Shown here piece by piece: positions 39,323 through 48,500 of a stretch of DNA of 64,000 bases. The notes beneath the pieces were generated by a model. That model ran no database searches, was not told the origin of the DNA, and saw only the letters and a list, made by a program, of their open reading frames with translations. This stretch comes from Streptomyces sp. WMMB303. GTDB lineage: Bacteria > Actinomycetota > Actinomycetes > Streptomycetales > Streptomycetaceae. Every line of letters begins with the position of its first letter. The stretch's first letter is position 1. The stretch is from positions 2,070,001 to 2,134,000 of the forward strand of contig NZ_JARKIN010000001.1 in NCBI RefSeq assembly GCF_029351045.1, written 5' to 3'. The position numbers and the translations under genes are program-made.

Positions 39323-41416
39323 GTGCCCTCTGCCGGACTCTCCACACGACGCGCCGTGCAGCTCGCGGCCCTGCTCGCGCTCGCGGTGTTCTACACCGTG
39401 CAGCTCGCGGGAGCGCTGCTGCCGAACGTGCCCGTCTTCGTCACCGCCTCGCTGGCGGGACTCGCCCTCGACCTGTACCTGACGCACCGGCAGCCGGGGC
39501 TGCTGGCGCTGCTGGGGAAGGTCCGTTTCGACGTCACCACGCGGCAGCTCCTCCGCGACATGCTGGTGATCATCGGCCTGGTCCGGATCCCGGAGGTGCC
39601 GCCGGACATAGAGCGCCCGCTCACCCTGCTGCTGCTGGCCTCCTACGCCGCGCACTTCCTCTGCCAGGCGGTGGCCCAGCTCGTGCGCCGTACCCGCACC
39701 CTGCCGGTCGTCACGCGCAACATCGACACCTCGTCGCTCAACCTCACCCACGCACCGTCCCGGCTGCTGGCCCGCCAGCCCAGCCGCAGGCTGCTGCGCT
39801 TCTCCATCCCCGGCACCCTGGGCCTCATGCTCAGCGCGAGCCTGGCGGTGGAGGAGTGGGGGCTCGTCGGCGTGGGCTGCACCCTGCTGCTCTCCCTGGG
39901 CAGCGCCTTCTACCTGGCCACCTGGCTGCTGCCGAAGAAGCGCTCCAGGGGCGAGCAGGAGGTGATGGCCTGGCTGGACGCGTGGCTGGCACGGTACAAG
40001 CCGACCACGGGGATGTACTTCTCGGGCGGGACGACGTCGGCGTACCAGGCGAACATGTGGCTCTCCACGGTGGCGGAGCTGGAGGGACGGCCGCTGATCG
40101 TGCTGCGTGAGCGGTTCATGGTGCAGAAGATCGACGCCACCGACGTCCCGATCGTCTGCATCCCCAAGGTCTCCCATCTGATGCACCTGGAGCACTCCAC
40201 GCTCAAGGTGCTGCTGCACCCGGCCAACTCCGGCAAGACCTCCCAGGTCCTGCGGATCCCCACCCTCAAGCACGCCTTCATCAACCACGGCGAGTCCGAC
40301 AAGCTCTCCTCCTGCAACCCCTACGCCAAGGCATACGACCAGGTGTGGGTCGCCGGGGAAGCCGCCCGCGAGCGTTACCGGCTCGCCGAGGTCGGCGTGG
40401 ACGACAGGGACGTGGTCGAGGTCGGCCGCCCCCAGCTCACCCCCATCCGGCACGCCGACGAGCGCGCCGCCGCCCCCGAGGACGGGTACACCACGGTGCT
40501 GTACGCACCCACCTGGGAGGGCTGGGACGGCAACCCGGGCAACACCTCGGTGCGGCTGGCCGGCGAGAACATCGTCCGGGCGCTGCTGGCCGACCCGAAG
40601 GTGCGGCTGCTGTACAAGCCGCACCCGATGACCGGGTCTGTCGACCCGCGGGCCGGCGCCGCCGACCAGCGCATCCGCGCCCTGATCACCCAGGCGAACG
40701 CGGCCCGCAACGGCCCGCGGCGCGGCGCGGAGGCCGCGGCCGAGCTGGAGCGGCGCACCGCGGAGCTGGACCGGCTCTCCACCACGGCCTTCCGCGCCAG
40801 CGCGGACGAGATGGAGCGGATGAAGATCCAGGGCACGCCCGAGGACGGCAACGCCGAGCGGGTACGCGCGGCGACCGAGGCGTGGGAGGGGGCCTACTGG
40901 GCGTCCTTCCCCGAGTGGGAGCACCAGATCATCGACGGCCCGCGGCCGGGGATCTTCACCTGCTTCAACCAGGCCGACCTGCTCGTCTCGGACGTCTCCT
41001 CGGTGGTCTCGGACTACCTCACCAGCGAGAAGCCGTACGCGGTCGCCAACACCAGCGGGATGACCGAGGAGGAGTTCCGGGGCGCCTTCCCGACCGTGCG
41101 GGCCGGCACGGTGCTCAGCCCCGACGCGCAGCAGCTCCCGGCACTGCTGGAGTCGGTGCGCGTTCCGGAGAAGGACACCATGGCGCGGGCCCGCCGGGAG
41201 CTGAAGACCCACCTGCTGGGCCCCTCGGACCCGCCCTCGCTGGTCCGCTTCAACGCCGCCGCGCTGGAGCTGGCGGCCGAGGCCGAGGCCCGCAACGTGC
41301 GCGTCGCGCGGCGCACAGCCGAGATCCCCGGGCAGCGCGAGCTCCAGGAGGCCGCCGAGGAGGCCGAGTTGGAGGCGCCGGGCACCGCGGACCCGGAGGA
41401 CGCGGTCTCGACCTGA
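39323..41416 (+). CDS. CDP-glycerol glycerophosphotransferase (TagF-like)
   Basis: A 697-residue enzyme of the teichoic-acid polymerase family (Glyphos_transf). The N-terminal about 230 residues hold several membrane helices, unlike Bacillus TagF, which is peripheral. The cytoplasmic catalytic part follows, with IPTLKHAFINHGESDK (catalytic His region, about 310-326), LYAPTWEGWDGN, LLYKPHPMT and the late DLLVSDVSSVVSDYL motif (about 550) that closes the active site. It probably extends a polyol-phosphate wall polymer. The GTG at 39323 has AGGAG eight bases upstream; ATG 39305 and TTG 39218 lack one. Confidence 0.88.
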   Translation: MPSAGLSTRRAVQLAALLALAVFYTVQLAGALLPNVPVFVTASLAGLALDLYLTHRQPGLLALLGKVRFDVTTRQLLRDMLVIIGLVRIPEVPPDIERPLTLLLLASYAAHFLCQAVAQLVRRTRTLPVVTRNIDTSSLNLTHAPSRLLARQPSRRLLRFSIPGTLGLMLSASLAVEEWGLVGVGCTLLLSLGSAFYLATWLLPKKRSRGEQEVMAWLDAWLARYKPTTGMYFSGGTTSAYQANMWLSTVAELEGRPLIVLRERFMVQKIDATDVPIVCIPKVSHLMHLEHSTLKVLLHPANSGKTSQVLRIPTLKHAFINHGESDKLSSCNPYAKAYDQVWVAGEAARERYRLAEVGVDDRDVVEVGRPQLTPIRHADERAAAPEDGYTTVLYAPTWEGWDGNPGNTSVRLAGENIVRALLADPKVRLLYKPHPMTGSVDPRAGAADQRIRALITQANAARNGPRRGAEAAAELERRTAELDRLSTTAFRASADEMERMKIQGTPEDGNAERVRAATEAWEGAYWASFPEWEHQIIDGPRPGIFTCFNQADLLVSDVSSVVSDYLTSEKPYAVANTSGMTEEEFRGAFPTVRAGTVLSPDAQQLPALLESVRVPEKDTMARARRELKTHLLGPSDPPSLVRFNAAALELAAEAEARNVRVARRTAEIPGQRELQEAAEEAELEAPGTADPEDAVST

Positions 41417-41553
41417 CTCACCGGCCGCCGGTGGCGCGCCGAGCCGGCTCGCGGGGCTGACCCCCGCGTCCGGCAACCGGGCATCCGGCGATCGCCACTC
41501 CTACGGGTGGCGCAGGCACAGCACCCCGGCGCACAGGAGCGCGGAACGGTGTG

Positions 41554-41588
41554 GGGCCCCGAGAGGAGTTCACCTCTCGGGGCCCTTT
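41554..41588 (+). terminator. Intrinsic-type terminator after the TagF-like gene
   Basis: GGGCCCCGAGAGG-AGTTCA-CCTCTCGGGGCCC is a perfect 13-bp stem with a six-base loop, followed by TTT. It sits 137 bp after the TagF-like stop, inside the 326-bp gap before the phospholipase-D-fold gene, and insulates the two. Confidence 0.85.
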
Positions 41589-41742
41589 CGTCTGTCGATA
41601 CCCCTCTCATCACATCAGCACCAGAAGCTGGCTCAATGCCCTGAAAGCGGCGACCGCACGTCCCTACGCTCACTGGCGGCCCGGCCCGCACCCGCCCGCA
41701 CCGTCCGCCGGGCCCCACACCACCGGCCAGGAGGGGACGTAC

Positions 41743-42993
41743 GTGACACACCCGAGAACCGCCGCAGCACCACTCGCCCTGCTCCTGTGCGCGGGGCTGC
41801 ACCTCGCCGCCCCCTCCCCCGCGGCGGCCGCCCCGCCGGACACCGGACCGGTCTTCAACCAGCCCGACGGAACGGCCGCCCAGCAGCGGGCCATCCGCAG
41901 CGACCTGCTGGCCCGGATCAAGGCCGCGGCCCCCCGCTCCACCATCAAGGTCGCCCTGTACCACTTCTGGGACGCCGAGGTGGCACGCGCGCTGGCCGCG
42001 GCCCACACCGCGGCCGGGCGGCGCGTGCGGGTCCGGGTGCTGCTGGACGCATCCAGCGTGAGCGCGATGCCCTCCAGCACCTCCTACGGCATCCTCCGCA
42101 AGGCGCTGGGCACCGACCGGTCGAAGCGGTCCTTCGTCGCGCTCTGCCCCGAGGGGAAGTCCTGCCTGGGCGAGCCCGGCGCGGGCCCGTCCATCGCGCA
42201 CAACAAGTTCTGGCTCTTCTCGCACACCGGCGGCTTACGGAACGTCGTCGTACAGACCTCCTCGAACCTGTCCACCGGCAGCTACACCAAGTTCTGGAAC
42301 GACGCGCTGGTGGTGTCCCAGGCCCGCCTCCACGCGGCCTACAGCCGGTACTTCGACAAGGCTGCGGCCGCCGACTGGCGCGGCTGGCACTACACCCGCA
42401 CCGCTGCCGGCCCGTACACGGGCTACTTCTTCCCCCGGCCGAACGGCGGGGACACCGTGCACGCCCTCCTCGACAACGTCACCTGCCGCTGGAGCGACGC
42501 CCGCGGCAGCCATCGCACCAGCGTCCGACTGGCCATGTTCAAGCTCACCCGGCAGGGCGTCGCCGACAAGCTCGCCGAACTGCAACGGCAGGGCTGCGCC
42601 GTGGACATCGTCTACGCCGAGAGCGACAGCGAGGACAGCACCGGCTCCCCCGGCACCTGGGAGGCGCTGCACGCGGCCGGCGGTCCTGCCGTGCGCTGCC
42701 TGCACCACGACGACGACGGGGACCCCGCGACCTCGCGGGAGGTCGTCCACTCCAAGACCCTGCTGATCTCCGGCCGCTACGCGGGCACGACCGGCGCACT
42801 GGTGTGGACCGGCAGCCACAACTACTCGGGCCCGGCCCTCACCAAGAACGACGAGACACTGCTGAAGGTCGACGATCCCGCGGTGCACGACGCCTACCTG
42901 CGCAGGTTCCTGCGGCTGCGGGCCGCGGCCCGCCCCGGGCTCGCCGACGACACCCCACGCTGCAAGGGCGTGAGCCCGCAGCCGGAGGACTGA
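41743..42993 (+). CDS. Secreted phospholipase-D-fold protein, TTA-containing
   Basis: A 416-residue exported protein. A signal peptide (residues 1-about 33, APLALLLCAGLHLAA then an Ala-rich cleavage region) is followed by two PLD-like half-sites: AHNKFWLFS with downstream QTSSN (about 155-178) and VHSKTLLIS with TGSHN (about 335-360). Both keep His and Lys of HKD, but the Asp position reads Ser, so it may be a nuclease or an inactive variant. Four cysteines fit disulphides. The GTG at 41743 follows GAGGGGAC; a longer frame lacks it. Leu codon 165 (42235-42237) is TTA, which suggests bldA control. Confidence 0.85.
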   Translation: MTHPRTAAAPLALLLCAGLHLAAPSPAAAAPPDTGPVFNQPDGTAAQQRAIRSDLLARIKAAAPRSTIKVALYHFWDAEVARALAAAHTAAGRRVRVRVLLDASSVSAMPSSTSYGILRKALGTDRSKRSFVALCPEGKSCLGEPGAGPSIAHNKFWLFSHTGGLRNVVVQTSSNLSTGSYTKFWNDALVVSQARLHAAYSRYFDKAAAADWRGWHYTRTAAGPYTGYFFPRPNGGDTVHALLDNVTCRWSDARGSHRTSVRLAMFKLTRQGVADKLAELQRQGCAVDIVYAESDSEDSTGSPGTWEALHAAGGPAVRCLHHDDDGDPATSREVVHSKTLLISGRYAGTTGALVWTGSHNYSGPALTKNDETLLKVDDPAVHDAYLRRFLRLRAAARPGLADDTPRCKGVSPQPED

Positions 42994-43077
42994 CGGCGCC
43001 GCACGCGGGGGCGGGGAGCCCGGCGGGATGCCGACCGCCCCCGAGCCCTGAGGTGGCCCCCTGCCGCGGCCGAACCC

Positions 43078-44517
43078 TCACTCGAAGGGGTCGAAGTCCT
43101 CGTAGGCGCCCAGGGCTTCGTCCCGCTCCGCCTCCCGGTCCCGGCGGCGCTGCGCGGCCGGGCGGGGCGCGTCCATCCGCTGGTCCTCGCCCCGGCGGCC
43201 GAGCATCTCGGCACCGGTGACCATGGTGGGCTCCCAGTCGAAGACCACGGCGTTCTCCTCGTCCCCGATCGCGACACCGTCGCCCTCGCGGGCTCCCGCC
43301 TTCCACAGTTCGTCCTCGACGCCGAGACGGGCGAGCCGGTCGGCGAGGTAGCCGACCGCCTCGTCGTTGTTGAAGTCGGTCTGCCGCACCCAGCGTTCGG
43401 GCTTCTCACCGCGCACCCGGAAGAAGCCGTCCTCGATCCGGGTCACCGTGAAGCCCGCGTCGTCGACGGCCTTGGGCCGGATGACGACCCGGGTGGACTC
43501 CTGCACCGGACGTGCCGCACGCGCCTGGTCCACCAGACCGGCCAGCGCGTACGACAGCTCCTTGAGCCCCTGCCGCGAGACCGCGGAGACCTCCAGGACG
43601 GGGAAGCCGCGCTCCTCCAGGTCGGGCCGGATGATGTCGGCCAGGTCCTTGCCCTCGGGGATGTCGGTCTTGTTGAGGACGACGACCCGCGGCCGGTCCT
43701 CCAGACCGCCGTAGCGGGCCAGCTCCGCCTCGATCACGTCCAGGTCGGAGACGGGGTCGCGGTCGGTCTCCAGCGTGGCGCAGTCCAGCACATGGACCAG
43801 CACGGAGCAGCGCTCGACGTGCCGGAGGAACTCCAGGCCGAGGCCCTTGCCCTCGCTGGCGCCCGGGATCAGTCCCGGCACGTCCGCGATGGTGAAGACC
43901 GATCCCCCGGCGGTGACCACACCGAGGTTGGGCACCAGCGTCGTGAAGGGGTAGTCGGCGATCTTCGGCTTGGCCGCGGAGAGCACCGAGATCAACGAGG
44001 ACTTGCCCGCGCTGGGATAGCCGACCAGCGCGACGTCCGCGACCGTCTTCAGCTCCAGGACGACGTCCCGGGTCTCGCCGGGCTCGCCCAGCAGCGCGAA
44101 CCCGGGCGCCTTGCGCCGGGCGGAGGCCAGCGCCGCGTTCCCGAGTCCGCCGCGGCCCGCCCGGCCCGCGACGAAGGTGGTGCCGGCGCCGACCATGTCG
44201 GCCAGCACCTCGCCGTGCCGGTCGAGGACGACGGTCCCGTCCGGCACCGGAAGCACCAGGTCCTTGCCGTCCTGCCCCGAGCGGTGCCCACCCTCGCCCG
44301 GCCGGCCGTTGGTGGCCTTGCGGTGCGGACTGTGGTGGTAGTCCAGCAGCGTGGTCACATCCGGGTCGACGACGAACACCACGTCACCGCCGCGGCCGCC
44401 GTTGCCGCCGTCGGGGCCGCCCAGCGGCTTGAACTTCTCCCGGTGCACGGAGGCGCAGCCGTGCCCACCGCTGCCCGCGGCGACATGCAGCTCGACGCGG
44501 TCCACGAAGGTGGTCAT
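43078..44517 (-). CDS. obg: GTPase Obg (CgtA)
   Basis: Obg is an essential ribosome-associated GTPase; in Streptomyces it also influences sporulation. The 479-residue protein has the Gly-rich Obg fold (residues 1-about 160; [12 protein letters not shown]), the GTPase domain with [10 protein letters not shown] (P-loop), [16 protein letters not shown] (switch) and NKTDIPE (base), and a C-terminal OCT domain (about 340-420) with a long charged tail. I chose the ATG at 44517 ([10 protein letters not shown]). It lies downstream of rplU-rpmA, the classical arrangement, separated by a large hairpin at 44652-44713. Confidence 0.97.
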   Translation of the reverse strand: MTTFVDRVELHVAAGSGGHGCASVHREKFKPLGGPDGGNGGRGGDVVFVVDPDVTTLLDYHHSPHRKATNGRPGEGGHRSGQDGKDLVLPVPDGTVVLDRHGEVLADMVGAGTTFVAGRAGRGGLGNAALASARRKAPGFALLGEPGETRDVVLELKTVADVALVGYPSAGKSSLISVLSAAKPKIADYPFTTLVPNLGVVTAGGSVFTIADVPGLIPGASEGKGLGLEFLRHVERCSVLVHVLDCATLETDRDPVSDLDVIEAELARYGGLEDRPRVVVLNKTDIPEGKDLADIIRPDLEERGFPVLEVSAVSRQGLKELSYALAGLVDQARAARPVQESTRVVIRPKAVDDAGFTVTRIEDGFFRVRGEKPERWVRQTDFNNDEAVGYLADRLARLGVEDELWKAGAREGDGVAIGDEENAVVFDWEPTMVTGAEMLGRRGEDQRMDAPRPAAQRRRDREAERDEALGAYEDFDPFE

Positions 44518-44651
44518 AGGGGGTGCCTCCAAGGCGTGCTCTGGGGTGGTGATGCCGCGGCTCCGTACGAGCCCCGTCACGTGGAACGCTGTCCGCGTCC
44601 CACGCCGTCCCGGTCCGAGGGTCTTCCGCCGATGGTCCCGGTCCGAACGCG

Positions 44652-44713
44652 CCGAGGGCGGACCCGCTTCCCGTGCGCAGACCGCGCGCACGGGAGATGG
44701 AGTCCGCCCTCGG
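44652..44713 (-). terminator. Two-part hairpin between rpmA and obg
   Basis: CCGAGGGCGGA (44652-44662) pairs with TCCGCCCTCGG (44703-44713). Inside that, TCCCGTGCGC (44669-44678) pairs with GCGCACGGGA (44686-44695). The long bipartite stem follows the rpmA stop by 26 bp. It may end the rplU-rpmA transcript or reduce read-through into obg; there is no T run. Confidence 0.65.
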
Positions 44714-44738
44714 TGTGGAGAGTGTGCCGTCCGGCTGC

Positions 44739-44996
44739 TTACTGAGCGGCCGGGACGACGTTCACGACCTTGCGGCCGCGGTGGGTGCCGAACTGCACCG
44801 CGCCCGCGTCCAGCGCGAACAGGGTGTCGTCGCCGCCGCGGCCGACGCCCGTGCCCGGGTGGAAGTGGGTGCCGCGCTGGCGGACCAGGATCTCACCCGC
44901 GTTGACGACCTGACCGCCGAAGCGCTTCACGCCGAGGTACTGCGGGTTGGAGTCGCGACCGTTCCGGGTGGACGATGCGCCCTTCTTGTGTGCCAT
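44739..44996 (-). CDS. rpmA: 50S ribosomal protein L27
   Basis: L27 reaches the peptidyl-transferase centre with its N-terminus. The 85-residue protein begins [19 protein letters not shown], with no cleavable N-terminal extension (unlike Firmicutes), and has the conserved [10 protein letters not shown] and [11 protein letters not shown] segments. It lies 13 bp after rplU on the same strand. Confidence 0.98.
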   Translation of the reverse strand: MAHKKGASSTRNGRDSNPQYLGVKRFGGQVVNAGEILVRQRGTHFHPGTGVGRGGDDTLFALDAGAVQFGTHRGRKVVNVVPAAQ

Positions 44997-45009
44997 CTCT
45001 CCTCAGTCC

Positions 45010-45333
45010 TTACTTCTTGGCCGGGGCGGGGATGTCGGTGACCTTCAGCGCGGTGTGGAGCTGGCGGTGACCGATGCGCTTCTTGTACCCGGTCTTGTTC
45101 TTGTACTTCTGGATCCGGATCTTGTCGCCCTTGTGGTGGTCCACCACCTCGGCCTGGACCTTCACGCCCGCCAGGACCCAGGGGTCGCTGGTGACCGCGT
45201 CACCGTCGACGACGAGCAGGGTCGAGAGCTCGACGCTGTCGCCGACCTTGCTCTCGGAAATACGGTCAACCTCGATGACGTCGCCCACAGAGACCTTCTG
45301 CTGGCGCCCGCCGGTGCGCACGATCGCGTACAC
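45010..45333 (-). CDS. rplU: 50S ribosomal protein L21
   Basis: L21 binds 23S rRNA domain II. The 107-residue protein has the family start [18 protein letters not shown] (GTG start codon at 45333) and the basic [20 protein letters not shown] stretch near the C-terminus. It is first in the rplU-rpmA(-obg) unit, with a promoter about 140 bp upstream and a leader of about 130 bases that may carry autogenous control. No known L21 leader motif is recognisable to me. Confidence 0.98.
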   Translation of the reverse strand: MYAIVRTGGRQQKVSVGDVIEVDRISESKVGDSVELSTLLVVDGDAVTSDPWVLAGVKVQAEVVDHHKGDKIRIQKYKNKTGYKKRIGHRQLHTALKVTDIPAPAKK

Positions 45334-45472
45334 GCGGAACTCTCTCTCGCTCGTGTCGGAACTCCTGACGCCAGCCGCCCGCCCGCGCGAGGGCGCGGAA
45401 CTGATCCGGAAGGATTGAGCGGCCTCTCCCGGGAACCGGAAGGAACCGGGAGGGATGTGCTCAGGAGCAGCG

Positions 45473-45501
45473 CATCCTGGTCAGGACACGCCGATGGTCA
45501 A
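45473..45501 (-). promoter_or_regulatory. Predicted promoter of rplU-rpmA
   Basis: Read leftward, TTGACC (45501-45496), a 17-base spacer and AGGATG (45478-45473) form a -35/-10 pair with a perfect -35 start and a moderate -10. It lies between the rne terminator and rplU, as expected for a ribosomal-protein operon. Confidence 0.5.
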
Positions 45502-45542
45502 GGGTACCCCATACGGACCTGGAGGTCCGACGGCCTCCCCGG

Positions 45543-45585
45543 CCGCACCGGGCGGGGAGGGCCGCACCCTCCCCGCCCGGTGCGG
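45543..45585 (-). terminator. Strong hairpin directly after the RNase E/G gene
   Basis: A perfect 19-bp stem (45543-45561 with 45567-45585; CCGCACCGGGCGGGGAGGG) with a five-base loop begins one base after the RNase E/G stop codon. It has no T run, as is common in streptomycetes, and would both end transcription and protect the 3' end. Confidence 0.85.
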
Positions 45586-45586
45586 G

Positions 45587-48500
45587 TCACTCCTCGGAGG
45601 CGGAGGCGGAGACCGAGGCCCCGCCTTCCTGCTCGGCCGCGGCCGTCCTCCTGGTGGCCGTCTTCTTGGCGGTCTTCTTGGCGGTCTTCTTCGCCGCCGC
45701 CTTGCCGGCCGTCTTCTCCGCCGACTTGGCGGGCTTCTCGGCCGCCTTCTCCGCCTTGTCCGCCGCCTTGTCCGCCGTCTTGGCCGCCGTCTTCTTCGCG
45801 GCGGTCTTCTTGGCCGCCGCCTTCTTCGCCGGGGCCTTCTTGGCCGCCTTCTTCGCGGCGGTCTTCTTCGCCGGAGCAGCGGCCTCCTCCTCCGGGGCGG
45901 TGGCGGTCACCGTGCGGGTCACCCGACGCCGCGGGCGGAGCGGAGCCGCATCCGTGACGACCTCACCGGCCGCCGGTGAGGGCTCGGCGGGGGCGGCGGC
46001 CGGTGCGGCCGCCTCGTCCGCTGCGACGACCAGCACGGCGGCCGTGTCGTCACCCGTACGGGGCGCACCGGCGGGCGCGCTCACCTTGCGCGTCGCCCGG
46101 CGGCGGGGCCGTGCTGCGGGCTCCGGCGCCGCTTCCGCAGCGGTGGCCGCCGCCGCGGCGGGCTCGGCCGCGGGCTCCGCCGGGGCCGGCGCGGGCTCGG
46201 CCGCCGGTTCCGGAGCTGCGGGCTCGACCACCTCGGCGGCCTCGGCGGGCTCGCCGCCGGTGCGAGGCGCACCCGCGGGGGCGCTCGCCTTCCGGCTGCC
46301 GCGCCGCCGTGTACGGCCCCCGCGTGCCGAGGCCGCGGCGGCCTCCGCCTCGGCGGCGCTGCTGAAGAGCTCCTCGTCCGGCACGAACTCGACCGGTACC
46401 GGCGCGGTGACGTCGGCGGCCTCGGCCGCCGCCTCCGAGGGCTCCACCGCGGCGGCCGCCGGAGCGGTGGCCGGCGAGGGCTCGGGCTGCGCTTCCGCGG
46501 CCTGCCGGTCGCCGGTCTTCGACTCGGCCCTGCCCTCCGCCTTGGCCTCGCCCTTGCTGTCGCCCTTCTTGCCCTTCTTGCCCTTCTTGCCGCCGCCACC
46601 GGTGACCGCGGTCTGGTCCAGGTGCACGATGACGCCGCGCCCGTTGCAGTGCACGCACTGCTCGGAGAAGGACTCCAGCAGCCCCTGGCCCACCCGCTTA
46701 CGGGTCATCTGCACCAGGCCCAACGAGGTGACCTCCGCCACCTGGTGCTTGGTGCGGTCCCGGCCCAGGCACTCCAGCAGGCGGCGCAGCACCAGATCGC
46801 GGTTGGACTCCAGGACCATGTCGATGAAGTCGATCACGATGATGCCGCCGAGGTCCCGCAGCCGCAGCTGGCGCACGATCTCCTCGGCCGCCTCCAGGTT
46901 GTTCCTGGTGACCGTCTCCTCCAGGTTTCCGCCCTGGCCGGTGAACTTCCCGGTGTTGACGTCGACGACGATCATCGCCTCGGTCCGGTCGATCACCAGC
47001 GAGCCGCCGCTGGGCAGCCACACCTTGCGGTCCAGCGCCTTGGCGAGCTGCTCGTCGATGCGGTACGTGGCGAAGACGTCCACATCCGAGGTCCACTTCT
47101 GCAGCCGGTCGCTCAGATCGGGGGCCACGTGGGAGACATAGCCGTGGATGGTCTCCCACGCCTCGGCGCCGCTGACGATGACCTTGGAGAAGTCCTCGTT
47201 GAAGATGTCGCGCACCACGCGGACGGTCATGTCCGGCTCGCCGTAGAGCAGCGTGGGCGCGTTGCCCTTCTGGGACTTCTTGCGGATCTCCTCCCACTGG
47301 GCCTGCAGGCGCTCGACGTCGCGGCGCAGTTCGTCCTCGCTGGCACCCTCGGCCGCCGTACGGACGATCACACCGGCGCCCTCGGGGACGACCCGCTTGA
47401 GGATCTGCTTGAGCCGCGAGCGCTCGGTGTCGGGGAGCTTGCGGCTGATACCCGTCATGGAGCCCTCGGGCACGTAGACGAGATAGCGGCCCGGCAGCGA
47501 GACCTGGCTGGTCAACCGGGCGCCCTTGTGGCCGATCGGGTCCTTGGTGACCTGCACCAGCACCGACTGGCCCGACTTGAGCGCGGTCTCGATCCGGCGC
47601 GGGCCGTTCGCCATGCCCAGCGCCTCGAAGTTGACCTCGCCCGCGTACAGCACGGCGTTGCGGCCCTTGCCGATGTCGACGAACGCGGCCTCCATCGACG
47701 GCAGCACGTTCTGCACCTTGCCGAGGTAGACGTTGCCGACGTACGAGGTCGACTGCTCCTTGTTGACGAAGTGCTCGACCAGCACGTCGTCCTCGAGAAC
47801 GGCGATCTGGGTGCGCTCACCGCTCTGCCGGACGACCATCTCCCGCTTGACGGCCTCGCGGCGGGCCAGGAACTCCGCCTCGGTGATGATCGGCACCCGG
47901 CGGCGGCCCTGCTCACGGCCCTCGCGGCGGCGCTGCTTCTTGGCCTCCAGCCGGGTGGAGCCCTTGATGGCCTGCACCTCGTCGGTCGGCTCGTCCTTCT
48001 TCTTGCGCGGCTCGCGGACCTTGACGACGGTGCGCTCGGGGTCGTCCTGGGTGGCGGGTTCGTTCCCGGCGCCGTCCGCGTCCCCGGACCGGCGACGGCG
48101 CCGGCGCCGGCGCCGCGAGCTGCTGCTGGAGCCGCCCGAGGAGGCGGCCTCGCCCTCGTCGCCTTCGGCGCCCTCGGCGGCTTCCGCACCGGCCGGCTCG
48201 GCGGCCGCGGACTCCCCCGCGGCCCCGGAGCGGTCCTCCCGCTCCTCGCCCTCGGTACCCTCGGCCTGCTCCGCGCCCTCGCCCCGGCGCCGACGGCGAC
48301 CGCCCCTGCGGCGGCGGCGCGCGGGACGCTCCTCGCCCCGGGCGCCCTCCTGCTCCTCCTCCTCGGCGCTCCCGGACTCCTCGGACTGCTGGTCGGCAGC
48401 CGCGCGGTCCTGCTCGTCCCGGGCCGCGGTCTGCTGCTCACCGGACTCCGCACGGCGGCGCCGGCGACGGGCGGGCTGCGTCTCCTCCCGGTCCGCGCTC

